A DNA stretch of 64,000 bases from contig NZ_CASCJC010000001.1 of assembly GCF_949152225.1 (NCBI RefSeq), positions 1-64,000 of the forward strand, read 5' to 3'. Source of the stretch: Ligilactobacillus sp900765635 (lineage in GTDB: Bacteria; Bacillota; Bacilli; Lactobacillales; Lactobacillaceae). The notes beneath the pieces were generated by a model. It worked only from the letters and a program-made list of their open reading frames with translations, was not told the DNA's origin and searched no databases. A program made the translations under genes and the position numbers. Below, piece after piece: positions 44,102 to 53,327 of the stretch. Position 1 is the first letter of the stretch; each line of letters opens with the position of its first letter.

Positions 44102-45637
44102 ATGGGGAATTTAATGGAACGTTTACGACTCAACTCGACACGTTTTATCTTTATTTTAAAAGGTCTATTTGTTGGAAGTTTAGTCGGGATTGTTGTTAGT
44201 ATCTTTAGGTTTGTGATTGAAAAAAGTCTAATTTTAGTTAAAGGCTTATATCAGCAGATGCATACGCAGCCTTGGTTACTTGGTGTTTGGCTAGTGGTGA
44301 TGCTTTTGTGCTGTTATTTATGTGGTTTATTGATCAAAAGTGATCCAAATATCAAAGGCTCAGGTATTCCACAAGTTGAAGGGCAACTTGAAGGTTCACT
44401 CGAAGTTAATTGGTGGAGTGTTTTTTGGAAAAAATTTGTTGGTGGAATTTTAGCGATTGGGTCCGGCTTGTTTTTAGGGCGTGAAGGTCCTTCTATCCAA
44501 TTAGGAGCGATGCTTGGTCAAGGTGTGGCTCAAGTTACTAAGCAACAAGGTACTGGCCAGCGAGTTTTGTTAGCCGGGGGTGCATCTGCTGGATTAGCAG
44601 CCGCATTTAATGCACCGATTGCAGCTACATTATTTGTTTTAGAAGAAGTTTACCATAACTTTTCACCACTTGTATGGACGACAGCCTTAAGTTCAGCGCT
44701 AGCAGCCAGTTGGGTTTCTTCAAATTTTTTTGGATTAGACCCAATTTTAGATTTAACAGCTAGCCATGTTTTTCCAGTTCAGTATTATCCATATTTGATT
44801 TTACTGGGACTTGTTTTAGGACTATTGGGCTATTTGTATCAATATTTAACACTTAATATGCCGAGTTTTTATCAACGGTTAAACTTCTTAAAGGAACCTT
44901 ATTATTCAGTTGTTCCGTTTGTTTTGGTGATTTTTGTTGGCTATTTTTGGCCACAAACTTTGGGGGGAGGCAATAGTTTAATTGTTCTAACTGCCCATAG
45001 TTCATGGACGTTAAAAGTTATCTTAGGTTATTTTGTTTTACGCTTGCTTTTTTCGACTTTATCTTATGGTTCAGGCTTACCTGGGGGTATCTTTTTGCCA
45101 ATCTTAACTTTGGGGGCCTTACTAGGAGCTTTAGTCTTTAATGGTCTAAATCTTTGGCAGCTAATGCCAGCTTATTTGCTGGTTAATTTTATTATCTATG
45201 CGATGGCAGGTTATTTTGCAGGAATTGGGAAAGCGCCATTTACAGCCATCTTATTGGTGACAGAAATGGTCGGTTCACTTAAACACTTATTACCTTTAGC
45301 AGTTGTTTCACTAGTTGCTTATGCCGTGGTTGATTTGCTTGATGGCGAACCAATTTATGAAGCTATGCTCCAAAAATTACGACCACAGGTTAAACAATGT
45401 GTCGGAACTTATCATGATCGCCTTGAAGTTCCGGTCTTTGTTGATTCATATCTCCAAGATAAGCAAGTTCGTGATATTGCTTGGCCTAAAGAGTGTTTAT
45501 TAGTGGCAATTCGGCGTGGTGAAAATGAACAATTACCACATGGTGATACGGTAATTCGCAGTGGTGATACCTTAGTTTTTGCAATTGCCCATGAAAATCG
45601 AGCTTGGTTAAAAAATGAAATTGAAAAATTAAAATAA
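44102..45637 (+). CDS. ClC-family chloride/proton antiporter with C-terminal TrkA-C domain
   Basis: Membrane protein of 511 residues. ClC signatures: SGIPQVEGQLEG near 97, GREGPSIQLGAMLGQGV near 125 and GASAGLAAAFNAPIAATLFVLEE near 158; GSGLPGGIFLPILTLGAL near 325 completes the anion pathway. The last 80 residues form a TrkA-C regulatory domain (RDIAWPKECLLVAIRRG). An alternative start at 44114 (MERLRL) has a better ribosome site (GGGGA). Related proteins give acid tolerance or fluoride resistance, but the role here is unknown. Stands alone. Confidence 0.9.
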   Translation: MGNLMERLRLNSTRFIFILKGLFVGSLVGIVVSIFRFVIEKSLILVKGLYQQMHTQPWLLGVWLVVMLLCCYLCGLLIKSDPNIKGSGIPQVEGQLEGSLEVNWWSVFWKKFVGGILAIGSGLFLGREGPSIQLGAMLGQGVAQVTKQQGTGQRVLLAGGASAGLAAAFNAPIAATLFVLEEVYHNFSPLVWTTALSSALAASWVSSNFFGLDPILDLTASHVFPVQYYPYLILLGLVLGLLGYLYQYLTLNMPSFYQRLNFLKEPYYSVVPFVLVIFVGYFWPQTLGGGNSLIVLTAHSSWTLKVILGYFVLRLLFSTLSYGSGLPGGIFLPILTLGALLGALVFNGLNLWQLMPAYLLVNFIIYAMAGYFAGIGKAPFTAILLVTEMVGSLKHLLPLAVVSLVAYAVVDLLDGEPIYEAMLQKLRPQVKQCVGTYHDRLEVPVFVDSYLQDKQVRDIAWPKECLLVAIRRGENEQLPHGDTVIRSGDTLVFAIAHENRAWLKNEIEKLK

Positions 45638-45659
45638 AAATACCCCACTAGTTTTTTTG

Positions 45660-46733
45660 ATGCGTACCCAGTTTTCTGGACACGTTAAAATTTAATAAAT
45701 TATCCTATGGATGCTTCCCTGTATTTTACAGGAGGCATCCATTTTACTTTGGATTGAATCCTTTGATTGTTATAGTAATCGATATATTTACTAATAATTA
45801 AATGAGCTGTGATCTTTTTCATATCCATAAAAGACCTCATTTTTAAGCCTTCCAAAGAAAGTCTCCATGACACAATTATCATAACAGTTGCCTTTCCGTG
45901 ACATCGATTGAATAATCCTTTTAAGGTATTTCTGAAATACGCGTGCTGATACTGCCATCCTTGATCAGAATGCAATATTAGTCCTTCTATAGATGGGAAT
46001 TTTTTAAAGGCCATATCAAGCATTCGTTTAATTTGTTCTAAGTTTGGATTTAACGACAAATCATAGGAAATAATCTCATTTGTATTCATATCTAGAATTG
46101 GAGAAATATAACACTTTCCCCATGAAAAACTAAACTGCGATACATCTGTAGCCCATTTTTGTAATGGTGCAGGTGTGCTGAAATCTCTATCTACGATATT
46201 ATCTGTGCTTTTTCCGACTTTACCTTTATAAGAATGATAACTACGTTTTGGTGTTTTTCCTAACAAGTTCATATTATGCATAAGACGTTGAACTCGTTTA
46301 TGATTTACATTATATCCACAATTCACTAGTTTTTTGTGCACTCTACGCACGTCATATCTACTTTTGTTGCGTTCAAATATTTCTTGAATCTTAGCCATCA
46401 ATCCCTTGTTTCTAACTTTTACAACATCAACTTTATTTATCTCAAAATAATAGGTAGATCTAGCCATTCGCATGGCTTTTAAAAGATACTTTAATTGATA
46501 TCCTTCTTCCCGGAGTTCTTTGATGAGCGCTGCTTTTTGGCCTTGAGTTGCGCAGCCCACTTTTCGTGCCTCAAGGCGATCCTTTTTTTATCACTGCAAT
46601 TTTGGTCTTAATATATTCATTTTCGGCTCTTAACCGAATGAGCTCTTCATATTCGCTTTTTTCAAGTTTTCTTGGTTTTTGCATATCTCTTTTTTTCATA
46701 GTTGGGCTCCTGGATTTTCGACCTTTCTTTTAA
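45660..46733 (-). mobile_element. IS3-family insertion sequence remnant (one end only)
   Basis: One terminal sequence TGCGTACCCAGTTTTCTGG begins near 45661. It holds a defective orfB and the last 42 codons of orfA (46699-46571, KSEYEELIRLRAENEYIK). The other end and the orfA N-terminus are missing, and sulfatase sequence starts immediately after. Confidence 0.8.
45700..46560 (-). pseudogene. IS3-family transposase OrfB with two compensating frameshifts
   Basis: The open frame of 286 codons looks intact but is not. HTH_21 and the first catalytic Asp regions (WATDVSQFSF, LHSDQGWQYQ) are correct. Between about 45910 and 45810 the correct protein sequence (MSRKGNCYDNCVMETFFGRL, with the catalytic Glu) is in another frame, and the open frame returns only at ISKYIDYYNNQRIQ. 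One indel before and one after cancel each other. The DDE triad therefore lacks Glu, and the element should be unable to move. Confidence 0.8.
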
Positions 46734-47555
46734 AGATGAGTATGTTACGCATTTAATCACCGATAAGGCACTCGCTTATTTGGATGAATTTACTGATGGG
46801 CAACCACATTATTTAAATGTGACCTATACGGCACCACACTCACCTTGGGAAAAAGAGCAACATCCGGCTAAATATCGTGATTTATATGCGGATTGTCCGT
46901 TTGAATCAACCCCAGATTTACCAAATCATCCATGGCAAGTTGCTTCTTGTCCGGTTCCAAGCGACGAACAAAAACGCCGTGAATATTTGACTGGTTATTA
47001 TGCAGCAATTAGTGCAATGGATGAAGGGATCGGTAAAATCATTGCTAAGTTAAAACAATTAGGTGTTTATGAAGATACCTTGGAAATAATCGTAGTCACT
47101 ATGATATTTTTCCAACGCTAGTAGACTATTTACAATTACCAACAACTAAGTTACAAGATAAAGATTTACCAGGTAAATCTTTACGGCTAGTAATCGAAAA
47201 TGATGTTGTCTGCGATGAACCCGAAGATACGATTATCTTTGATGAATATGGGGCAACACGTATGATTAGAAATGAACGCTTTAAGTTAGTCAAACGTTTC
47301 CCTTATGGTCCAGATGAATTCTATGATCTAAGTAGTGATCCACAAGAAGAAGTTAACTTGATTGATGCTAAGCAATATCAAGCAGAAATTAAAACCTTAT
47401 ATCAAAAAATGATTGCTTGGTTCAACCGTTACGCCGATCCAGCAATCGATGGAACACGTGAAGCGGTTAGTGGCTCAGGTCAATTAAAACTAGCCGGCGC
47501 TAAAGGCGATGGCCAAAATGTGTATCGCCCGATTAAACAGCATATGTTTGAATAA
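46730..47555 (+). pseudogene. Sulfatase remnant
   Basis: Middle and end of an arylsulfatase-type enzyme. The catalytic N-terminus with the formylglycine CxPSR motif is missing, replaced by the IS3 remnant. The kept part has YLNVTYTAPHSPWEKEQHP and SAMDEGIGKIIAKL. It then loses frame after DTLEIIV near 47095 by an internal deletion and resumes as HYDIFPTLVDYLQLP, with FDEYGATRMIRNERFKLV and the end YDLSSDPQEEVNL. At least three lesions. Host mucin or glycosaminoglycan sulfate would be the likely former substrate. Confidence 0.8.
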
Positions 47556-47768
47556 AAGCGGCTATTTGTCATATCGGATTGATGAAGTAGTCACCCAAGA
47601 TTAAAGTTATTAATTTTGATTTTTGAGCTCTCTTTACTGAGTTTTCCAGTGAAGAGAGCTTTTTTTGTTTTTTTATAAAAAATTAGGACCAATAGAAATT
47701 CTATCAGTCCTAAAAATTATAGAGCCCGAAAAGACCCACGCCAAATTTTTTTGACGTGGGCCTTTATT
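47552..47768 (+). repeat. 217-bp direct repeat, left copy (lacD tail plus two terminators)
   Basis: Near-identical to 53053-53269, about a dozen differences. It begins with the last 16 codons of a LacD-type aldolase (ending RIDEVVTQD) directly after the sulfatase stop. It then carries two hairpin terminators: AGCTCTCTTTACTG/CAGTGAAGAGAGCT with Ts (47626-47667), and CCCACGCC/GACGTGGG-type (47734-47768). Confidence 0.9.
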
Positions 47769-47769
47769 A

Positions 47770-48313
47770 TGTCTTTAGACCTAGTTGAGCACGAGCATCG
47801 TGCGAAACAAAAACCCACCTGCTATGCGGGGGGAATTATTATACAAAAAATCTCTTCTTTTACATTACAATATAGGTGTTCAGGCCATATTATAAATGAA
47901 AGGAAGAGATTAAAGCGGCAAATAAAACAAATAGTTTATCCCAAACAAAATGGATGTGTAAATATCACATCATCTTTGCTCCTAAATATAGAAGAAAAAT
48001 TATTTATAATCAATATCGAGGAAGCTTAATTGAAATCTTTCGAAGATTATGTAGTTATAAAGGAGTAGAGATAATTGAAGGACATTTGATGCCAGATCAT
48101 GTTCATATCTTAGTAAGTATTCCACTAAAACTTAGTGTGCCTCAATTTATGGGATATTCAAGAGCATAAAAAACATGATATGGTGATAGATAAATTGATA
48201 ACTAATGACCCTTTTAAGGGTTAGAAAGTGATACAAACACCTCTGAGACGCTGGCTAGTAATAGAGGCTTATAGCCTCAATGCAAACCACCAGTTTGACG
48301 GGTGGTTTGCATT
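47770..48313 (+). mobile_element. IS200/IS605-family element remnant with truncated TnpA
   Basis: From about 47930 a TnpA frame reads SLSQTKWMCKYHIIFAPKYR, then GHLMPDHVHILVSIP with the HUH metal motif, ending early at 48169. The C-terminal helix with the catalytic Tyr is missing, and the N-terminus lacks a clean start. A hairpin (CCCACCTGCTATGCGGGGG, 47814-47832) marks the left side. A perfect 13-bp stem (AATGCAAACCACC with GGTGGTTTGCATT, 48279-48313) marks the right end. Not able to move by itself. Confidence 0.75.
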
Positions 48314-48335
48314 GAAGCTTATTTTTTCACCCCCT

Positions 48336-49085
48336 TTATTTATGTTGATTTCTAACAGCATAGGCATCTAAAAAGATTCTAACCATAACTTGTAGAGGTA
48401 ACCGTGAAGAGACTTCAAATTCTGGAAAATAATTTTTTTTTGATTTATAGCCTAAAAATAAAAAATCAGCAAAGTTTACTAAGGTCCCAGTATTATTAGT
48501 TGTAAAAATAATTTTTGGAATATCTTTTTTTTCTAAATTCTTTGCAGCATATAATAACTCCTTAGTTTCACCATTAAGAGAGATAAAAATAACAAGACAA
48601 TCATGAGTTATTTTTTTAGATAATATTTTAATAATATTGGGATCATCGTAAAGTTCGGTATATTTCCCCATTAATTGTAATTTAATTTGCAGTTCTCGTG
48701 CCAAGGATGTAGAAAGTCCTCTAGCGAAGACATAAACTAAAGATGCTTGTTTTACAGCTAAAATACTATCTTCAATTGTTCCATAATCTAGATTTTTTAG
48801 AGTATTTCGTAATTCAATTTCGTTTTTTAAAATTACATTTTTGATTTGTTTGTCTGCATCGTTCAATACATTATATGTAAAACTATGACCAATATTTTGC
48901 CGAACTTGTTCTCTATAAGCTGTATAACCAGAGTATCCCATTTTTTTTAATGTCCGAACAATAGTTGCGGTTGAAACATTTGCAAATTGGCTAAGTTGAA
49001 TGATTGACATATCAGCAACTAATTTTGGATTATCTTCTACTATTTGCCATAGATGGAGTTCGGCAGTACTTAAATTAGTGTTCAT
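48336..49085 (-). CDS. RpiR-family regulator (HTH plus SIS domain)
   Basis: Regulator of 249 residues. The N-terminal HTH_6 is near 20-60 (SIIQLSQFANVSTATIVRTL). The SIS domain (about 105-240) has VYVFARGLSTSLARELQIKL and the phosphosugar-binding-like FISLNGETKELLYAA. It is divergent from the PfkB kinase gene, with two matching palindromes between them. Its ligand is probably a sugar phosphate from this operon. AT-rich codon usage like its neighbours to 52071. Confidence 0.88.
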   Translation of the reverse strand: MNTNLSTAELHLWQIVEDNPKLVADMSIIQLSQFANVSTATIVRTLKKMGYSGYTAYREQVRQNIGHSFTYNVLNDADKQIKNVILKNEIELRNTLKNLDYGTIEDSILAVKQASLVYVFARGLSTSLARELQIKLQLMGKYTELYDDPNIIKILSKKITHDCLVIFISLNGETKELLYAAKNLEKKDIPKIIFTTNNTGTLVNFADFLFLGYKSKKNYFPEFEVSSRLPLQVMVRIFLDAYAVRNQHK

Positions 49086-49112
49086 TAAATAAAATCTCCT
49101 TTGTGTGATAAT

Positions 49113-49193
49113 ATGTAAAGCCTTTACATAAAAAGAGGAATAAAAGGGATGATTTGTAAAATCGTTACATAAAAAAACGTATACAATTATAGA
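49113..49193 (+). promoter_or_regulatory. RpiR operators and kinase-operon promoter
   Basis: ATGTAAAGCCTTTACAT (49113-49129) is a perfect palindrome. TGTAAAATCGTTACA (49155-49169) is a looser copy whose centre is about 41 bp away. TTACAT (49165-49170), a 17-bp gap and TATAGA (49188-49193) give a likely promoter. Confidence 0.55.
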
Positions 49194-49222
49194 TGTAAAA
49201 TAAAGCTAAAGGACTTGATAAT

Positions 49223-50146
49223 ATGATTTATACGGTTACTTTAAATCCCGCAATCGACTTATTTATTAATACAAATACATTATACAAAGATGTAGTTAAT
49301 AGAACAACTAGTTATGATATTCAACCAAATGGTAAAGGAGTTAATGTTTCTTTTGTACTTAATAAATTAGGAGTCCCGACAACAGCTTTGGGAATAGGAG
49401 CAGGCTTTACATTAAAGTATATTGAAGATGAGTTAACTAAGAGAAATATAGAAAATAAATTTATAGAAACTAATGGAATTACTAGGATTAACGTATTTAC
49501 AAATGTTGTGTCTAATGGGGCGGAATATAAATTAGTAAATCCTGGACCAGTTGTTAATCAAGACTCCCAAATTAAATTTCTAAAATTATTAGAATCTGTT
49601 AATGAAAAAGATATAGTTTGCATCTCTGGAAGTTTTTCTAAGGGAATATCTGAAAATTTTTTAGAAGATATTGCTAAAACTGTTACGAGAAGAAATGCAG
49701 AATTAATAGTAGATACCAGTTATCATTCTGTATTAAATATCTTGAAATATCATCCTTTGCTTATTAAGCCTAATGATGAAGAATTAAAATCTTGGTTTGA
49801 TATTGGTAAAGAAATTACTCGAGATGAGTTAATTAATTTAGCACAGGAACTTGTTTTTCGTGGGGCTAAGAATGTTTTGTTGAGTCTAGGTTCCCAAGGG
49901 GCAGTGTTTATTTCGAAAGATAAAATATACTATGGAAATGCACCGAAGATAGTACCGTTAAATACAGCAGGAGCAGGAGATACATTACTTGCAACTTTTA
50001 TTGCTGGAATGGTAGAGAAAAAACCAATTTTAAGTAACTTAAAATATAGTATTGCTGCTGGAAGTGATACTGCAACGCAAGAATGGTTAACAGATTTTAA
50101 GAATTTAGAAAATTTAGAGAAGCAAATAGAAATTTTAAGGAGCTGA
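49223..50146 (+). CDS. PfkB-family sugar-phosphate kinase (1-phosphofructokinase / tagatose-phosphate kinase)
   Basis: Kinase of 307 residues with MIYTVTLNPAIDLFI at the start, PNGKGVNVSFVLNKLG near 34, and the anion-hole/catalytic NTAGAGDTLLATFIAG near 247. The FruK/LacC branch is clear, but the two cannot be told apart by eye. A downstream lacD suggests the product is tagatose-1,6-bisphosphate. The kinase may act on tagatose-1-P from the PTS or tagatose-6-P from AgaS. It is 5 bp from the PTS gene. Confidence 0.88.
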   Translation: MIYTVTLNPAIDLFINTNTLYKDVVNRTTSYDIQPNGKGVNVSFVLNKLGVPTTALGIGAGFTLKYIEDELTKRNIENKFIETNGITRINVFTNVVSNGAEYKLVNPGPVVNQDSQIKFLKLLESVNEKDIVCISGSFSKGISENFLEDIAKTVTRRNAELIVDTSYHSVLNILKYHPLLIKPNDEELKSWFDIGKEITRDELINLAQELVFRGAKNVLLSLGSQGAVFISKDKIYYGNAPKIVPLNTAGAGDTLLATFIAGMVEKKPILSNLKYSIAAGSDTATQEWLTDFKNLENLEKQIEILRS

Positions 50147-50151
50147 AAAAT

Positions 50152-52071
50152 ATGAAATATTATGATCTTATTGCCGCAACTGGATGTGCAACTGGAGTAG
50201 CGCATACTTATATGGCGCAAGAAGCACTAGAAAAAGCTGCCCAGGATGAAGGATTAACTATAAAAGTTGAAACACATGGTCAAACAGGAATTGAAAATAC
50301 ATTATCTGATGAAGAGATTAAACAGGCAAAAGCAGTTATTGTTGCTGCTGATATTGATGTAGATATAGATAGATTTTCTGGTAAAAAAGTGGTGATAGTT
50401 CCAGTTGCTAAGGCTATAAAAGATGCGAAAGCTTTAATTGTTGAGGCCTTAGATGCTAATACGCCGATTTTTAAAAGTTCTATAACTAATCAAGAAGTTG
50501 TGACGAAAGAAGAAGAAAAAAATAATAATCAGTCAATAATTAATAAAATATATACTTCTTTAATGAATGGTGTTTCACATATGTTACCTCTTGTTGTTGC
50601 TGGTGGTGTATTAGTTGCAATCTCCTTTTTCTGGGGAATTTACTCAGCGGATCCAAAGAGTGACCAATATAATCAACTAGCTTATATGTTAAATACCATT
50701 GGCTCAACAACAATGAATTTAATGGTTCCAGTATTAGCCGCATATATTGGTGAGGCTATTGCTAAAAGATCGGGTTTAGTTGTTGGATTTGCAGCAGGAA
50801 TGTTGGCATATAATGGTGGTGCAGGATTTTTGGGAGCAATTGTTGGTGGCTACATTGCAGGCGGAGTTGTTCTTGTATTACAAAAAATATTGGCACCATT
50901 ACCTGATAAAGAATTTAGAGGATTAAAGGCAATCTTTTTATATCCAGTATTGGGTGTATTAATTGCGGGTATGTTAATGTTATTGATTACTACTCCAATG
51001 AAAGCTTTAAATTTAGGTATGATGGATTTTTTGAAAAATATGCAAGATGCAAGTCCAGTTGTCCTAGGTATTATTGTAGGAGCAATGTGTGCGTTTGACT
51101 TTGGTGGTCCAATTAATAAAGCTGCTTATTTAACAGGTACAGCTTTATTGGCACAAGGAAACTATTATTTTATGGCTGGTGTATCTGCAGCATGTATTGC
51201 ACCACCTTTGGCTACAGGATTTGCTGTATTGTTAAAGCCTAAAGCATATACAAAAGATGAACGTAGTGCTGGATATGTTAATTTTCTTTTAGGTTCAACT
51301 CATATTACAGAAGGAGCAATTCCTTTTGCAGCTAAAAATCCATTATTAAATATTCCAGCTTTTATGGTTGGTTCAGCGGTAGCTTCTGTACTAACTTATA
51401 TATCAAAAATTGAAGTTCCAGCCCCTCATGGAGGATTTATAATTCTTCCATTAGTAAATCATCCATTTTTATGGGTAGTTTATATTCTAATTGGTGCATT
51501 TATATCTGGAATTTTATTGGCAATAATTGCTAATCGCAAGTTGAAGAAAGAGTATAAGAATGAGAATACTATTCAAAATGAAGATAACACACAAATAAAA
51601 GAAAATATACAATCATTTGAACCAACAAGTATTTTAGAAGAAAATAATATTTTTGTTGATGTTGATTTAAAAGATAAAGATGATGTATTAAAGTATTTAG
51701 CTAATTTATCTGTCGAAAATGGGATAGCTAATAATGCTGAAAAAGTATATGAAAAATATATCATTAGAGAAAAAGAAAGCTCAACAGGAATGGAGCAAGG
51801 AATTGCAATTCCACATGCACAAGATGAAACTATCAAAGATGCAAAAATATTGATTGTAAAATTAAATCACCCAATTAAATGGGATTCTCTAGATGGCTCA
51901 CTCGTAGATACAATAATTTCTTTTTTAATTCCTGAAAATGGAAGTAAAGATCATTTAAAATATTTATCAAATATGGCTAAGCTTCTAATGAATCAAAATT
52001 TTGTAACAGAGTTAAAACATGCGCACACGAGTAATGAAATTAAAAAATTATTTTTCAAATATTCAAGATAA
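50152..52071 (+). CDS. PTS fructose-family EIIBCA permease (candidate tagatose/fructose transporter)
   Basis: Fusion of 639 residues in the order B-C-A. EIIB (1-100) has the phosphocysteine in AATGCATGVAHTYMA near 11. EIIC (about 135-465) has many helices, GFAAGMLAYNGGAGFLGAIV and FGGPINKAAY. A hydrophilic linker (about 470-500) follows, then EIIA (about 500-639) with its His in GIAIPHAQDE near 558. This family phosphorylates sugars at C1. With LacD next to it, D-tagatose is a reasonable guess; fructose cannot be excluded. AT-rich. Confidence 0.9.
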   Translation: MKYYDLIAATGCATGVAHTYMAQEALEKAAQDEGLTIKVETHGQTGIENTLSDEEIKQAKAVIVAADIDVDIDRFSGKKVVIVPVAKAIKDAKALIVEALDANTPIFKSSITNQEVVTKEEEKNNNQSIINKIYTSLMNGVSHMLPLVVAGGVLVAISFFWGIYSADPKSDQYNQLAYMLNTIGSTTMNLMVPVLAAYIGEAIAKRSGLVVGFAAGMLAYNGGAGFLGAIVGGYIAGGVVLVLQKILAPLPDKEFRGLKAIFLYPVLGVLIAGMLMLLITTPMKALNLGMMDFLKNMQDASPVVLGIIVGAMCAFDFGGPINKAAYLTGTALLAQGNYYFMAGVSAACIAPPLATGFAVLLKPKAYTKDERSAGYVNFLLGSTHITEGAIPFAAKNPLLNIPAFMVGSAVASVLTYISKIEVPAPHGGFIILPLVNHPFLWVVYILIGAFISGILLAIIANRKLKKEYKNENTIQNEDNTQIKENIQSFEPTSILEENNIFVDVDLKDKDDVLKYLANLSVENGIANNAEKVYEKYIIREKESSTGMEQGIAIPHAQDETIKDAKILIVKLNHPIKWDSLDGSLVDTIISFLIPENGSKDHLKYLSNMAKLLMNQNFVTELKHAHTSNEIKKLFFKYSR

Positions 52072-52085
52072 CTGGAGTGAGAATT

Positions 52086-53105
52086 ATGTCAAACAAAATT
52101 GAAGCTTTAAAGAAAATGTCAAATGAAAATGGAGTTATCGCAGCTTTAGCGATTGACCAACGTGGCTCTCTAAAGAAAATGTTAGCGGCAGCTGCTAACA
52201 AGGAAGCAAACGAAGAAGATATCGTTGAATTTAAAAAAGTAATTTCACGTGAATTGACACCATATGCTTCTGCAATCTTACTTGATCCAGAATATGGCTT
52301 GCCAGCAGCAGCGATTCGCCATGAAAATTGTGGCTTATTAGCAGCATATGAAAAGACAGGTTATGATGTGACCGAACCAGGACGCATGCCTGATTTGTTG
52401 GCTGATTGGTCAGTAAAACGTCTTAAAGAAGCCGGTGCTGATGCGATTAAATTCATGTTGTATTATGATGTGGATGAAGATGCTAAAATCAACGAACGCA
52501 AACAAGCCTTTGTTGAACGCATTGGAGATGAATGTTTGGCAGAAGACATTCCATTCTTCTTGGAATTAATGTCATATGACACAGAAATCGAAGATACCAA
52601 GAGCAAAGAATATGCCAAAGTAAAACCACACAAGGTTAATGAAATGGTTAAAGAATTTGCCAAAGACCGCTACAATGTTGATGTGTTGAAGGTAGAAGTG
52701 CCGGTTAACATGGAATATGTGGAAGGCTTCAATGGCGAAAATGAAGTAGTTTACAGCCGCCAAGAAGCGCTTGATTACTTCAAAGCTCAAGATGAAGCAA
52801 CTAACAACGTACCATTTATCTTCTTGAGTGCAGGGGTTTCAGCAAAATTATTCCAAGACACCTTATTATTTGCGGCTGAAGCAGGCTCAAGCTTCAATGG
52901 AGTATTATGTGGTCGTGCAACCTGGCGTCATAGTATCGAACCATTCGCAACTAAAGGTGAACAAGCAGCTATCGAATGGTGCCAAACACAAGGTAAGGCC
53001 AACATTGAAGAATTAAATACAGTCTTAGAAAAGACAGCTCATTCATGGTTAGATAAAAGTGGCTCTTTGTCAAATCGGATCGATGAAGTAGTCACCCAAG
53101 ATTAA
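52086..53105 (+). CDS. lacD: Tagatose-1,6-bisphosphate aldolase
   Basis: Class I aldolase of 339 residues that splits tagatose-1,6-P2 into DHAP and glyceraldehyde-3-P. LacD signatures: GVIAALAIDQRGSLKKML near 15, YGLPAA, AIKFMLYYDVDED near 122, VDVLKVEVPVNMEYVEG near 200 (Schiff-base Lys), FNGVLCGRATWRHSI near 275. The start is the ATG at 52086 (GGAG upstream), not the GTG nine bases before. Base composition and codon use differ from the AT-rich kinase and PTS genes, so it seems older here. Its last 16 codons are duplicated at 47552. Confidence 0.93.
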   Translation: MSNKIEALKKMSNENGVIAALAIDQRGSLKKMLAAAANKEANEEDIVEFKKVISRELTPYASAILLDPEYGLPAAAIRHENCGLLAAYEKTGYDVTEPGRMPDLLADWSVKRLKEAGADAIKFMLYYDVDEDAKINERKQAFVERIGDECLAEDIPFFLELMSYDTEIEDTKSKEYAKVKPHKVNEMVKEFAKDRYNVDVLKVEVPVNMEYVEGFNGENEVVYSRQEALDYFKAQDEATNNVPFIFLSAGVSAKLFQDTLLFAAEAGSSFNGVLCGRATWRHSIEPFATKGEQAAIEWCQTQGKANIEELNTVLEKTAHSWLDKSGSLSNRIDEVVTQD

Positions 53106-53269
53106 AGTTATTAATTTTGATTTTTGAGCTCTCTTTACTGGGTTTTCCAGTGAGGAGAGCTTTTTTTGTTTTTTACAAAAAAATTAGGACCAATAAAGAT
53201 TCCATCAGTTCTAAAAATTATAGAGCCCGAAAAGACCCACGCCAAATTTTTTTGACGTGGGTCTTTATT
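53053..53269 (+). repeat. 217-bp direct repeat, right copy (lacD tail plus two terminators)
   Basis: Matches 47552-47768. It contains the lacD 3' end, the lacD terminator (AGCTCTCTTTACTG/CAGTGAGGAGAGCT with Ts, 53127-53168) and a second hairpin (53235-53269). Confidence 0.9.
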
Positions 53270-53327
53270 TTATATTGAAGCTGATTTTTCAGCCTCTTTT
53301 ATGGATGGATGAGTAAGTTAGTTTTTA

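Noticed and set aside
47751..48029. Open frame of 92 codons before the TnpA fragment
   Set aside because: Runs in a different frame from the recognisable TnpA sequence and through the repeat terminator; not a gene.
52241..52253. TTTCACGTGAA inside lacD as another parS site
   Set aside because: Only the central 11 bases match; the outer bases differ and the string arises from normal codons.
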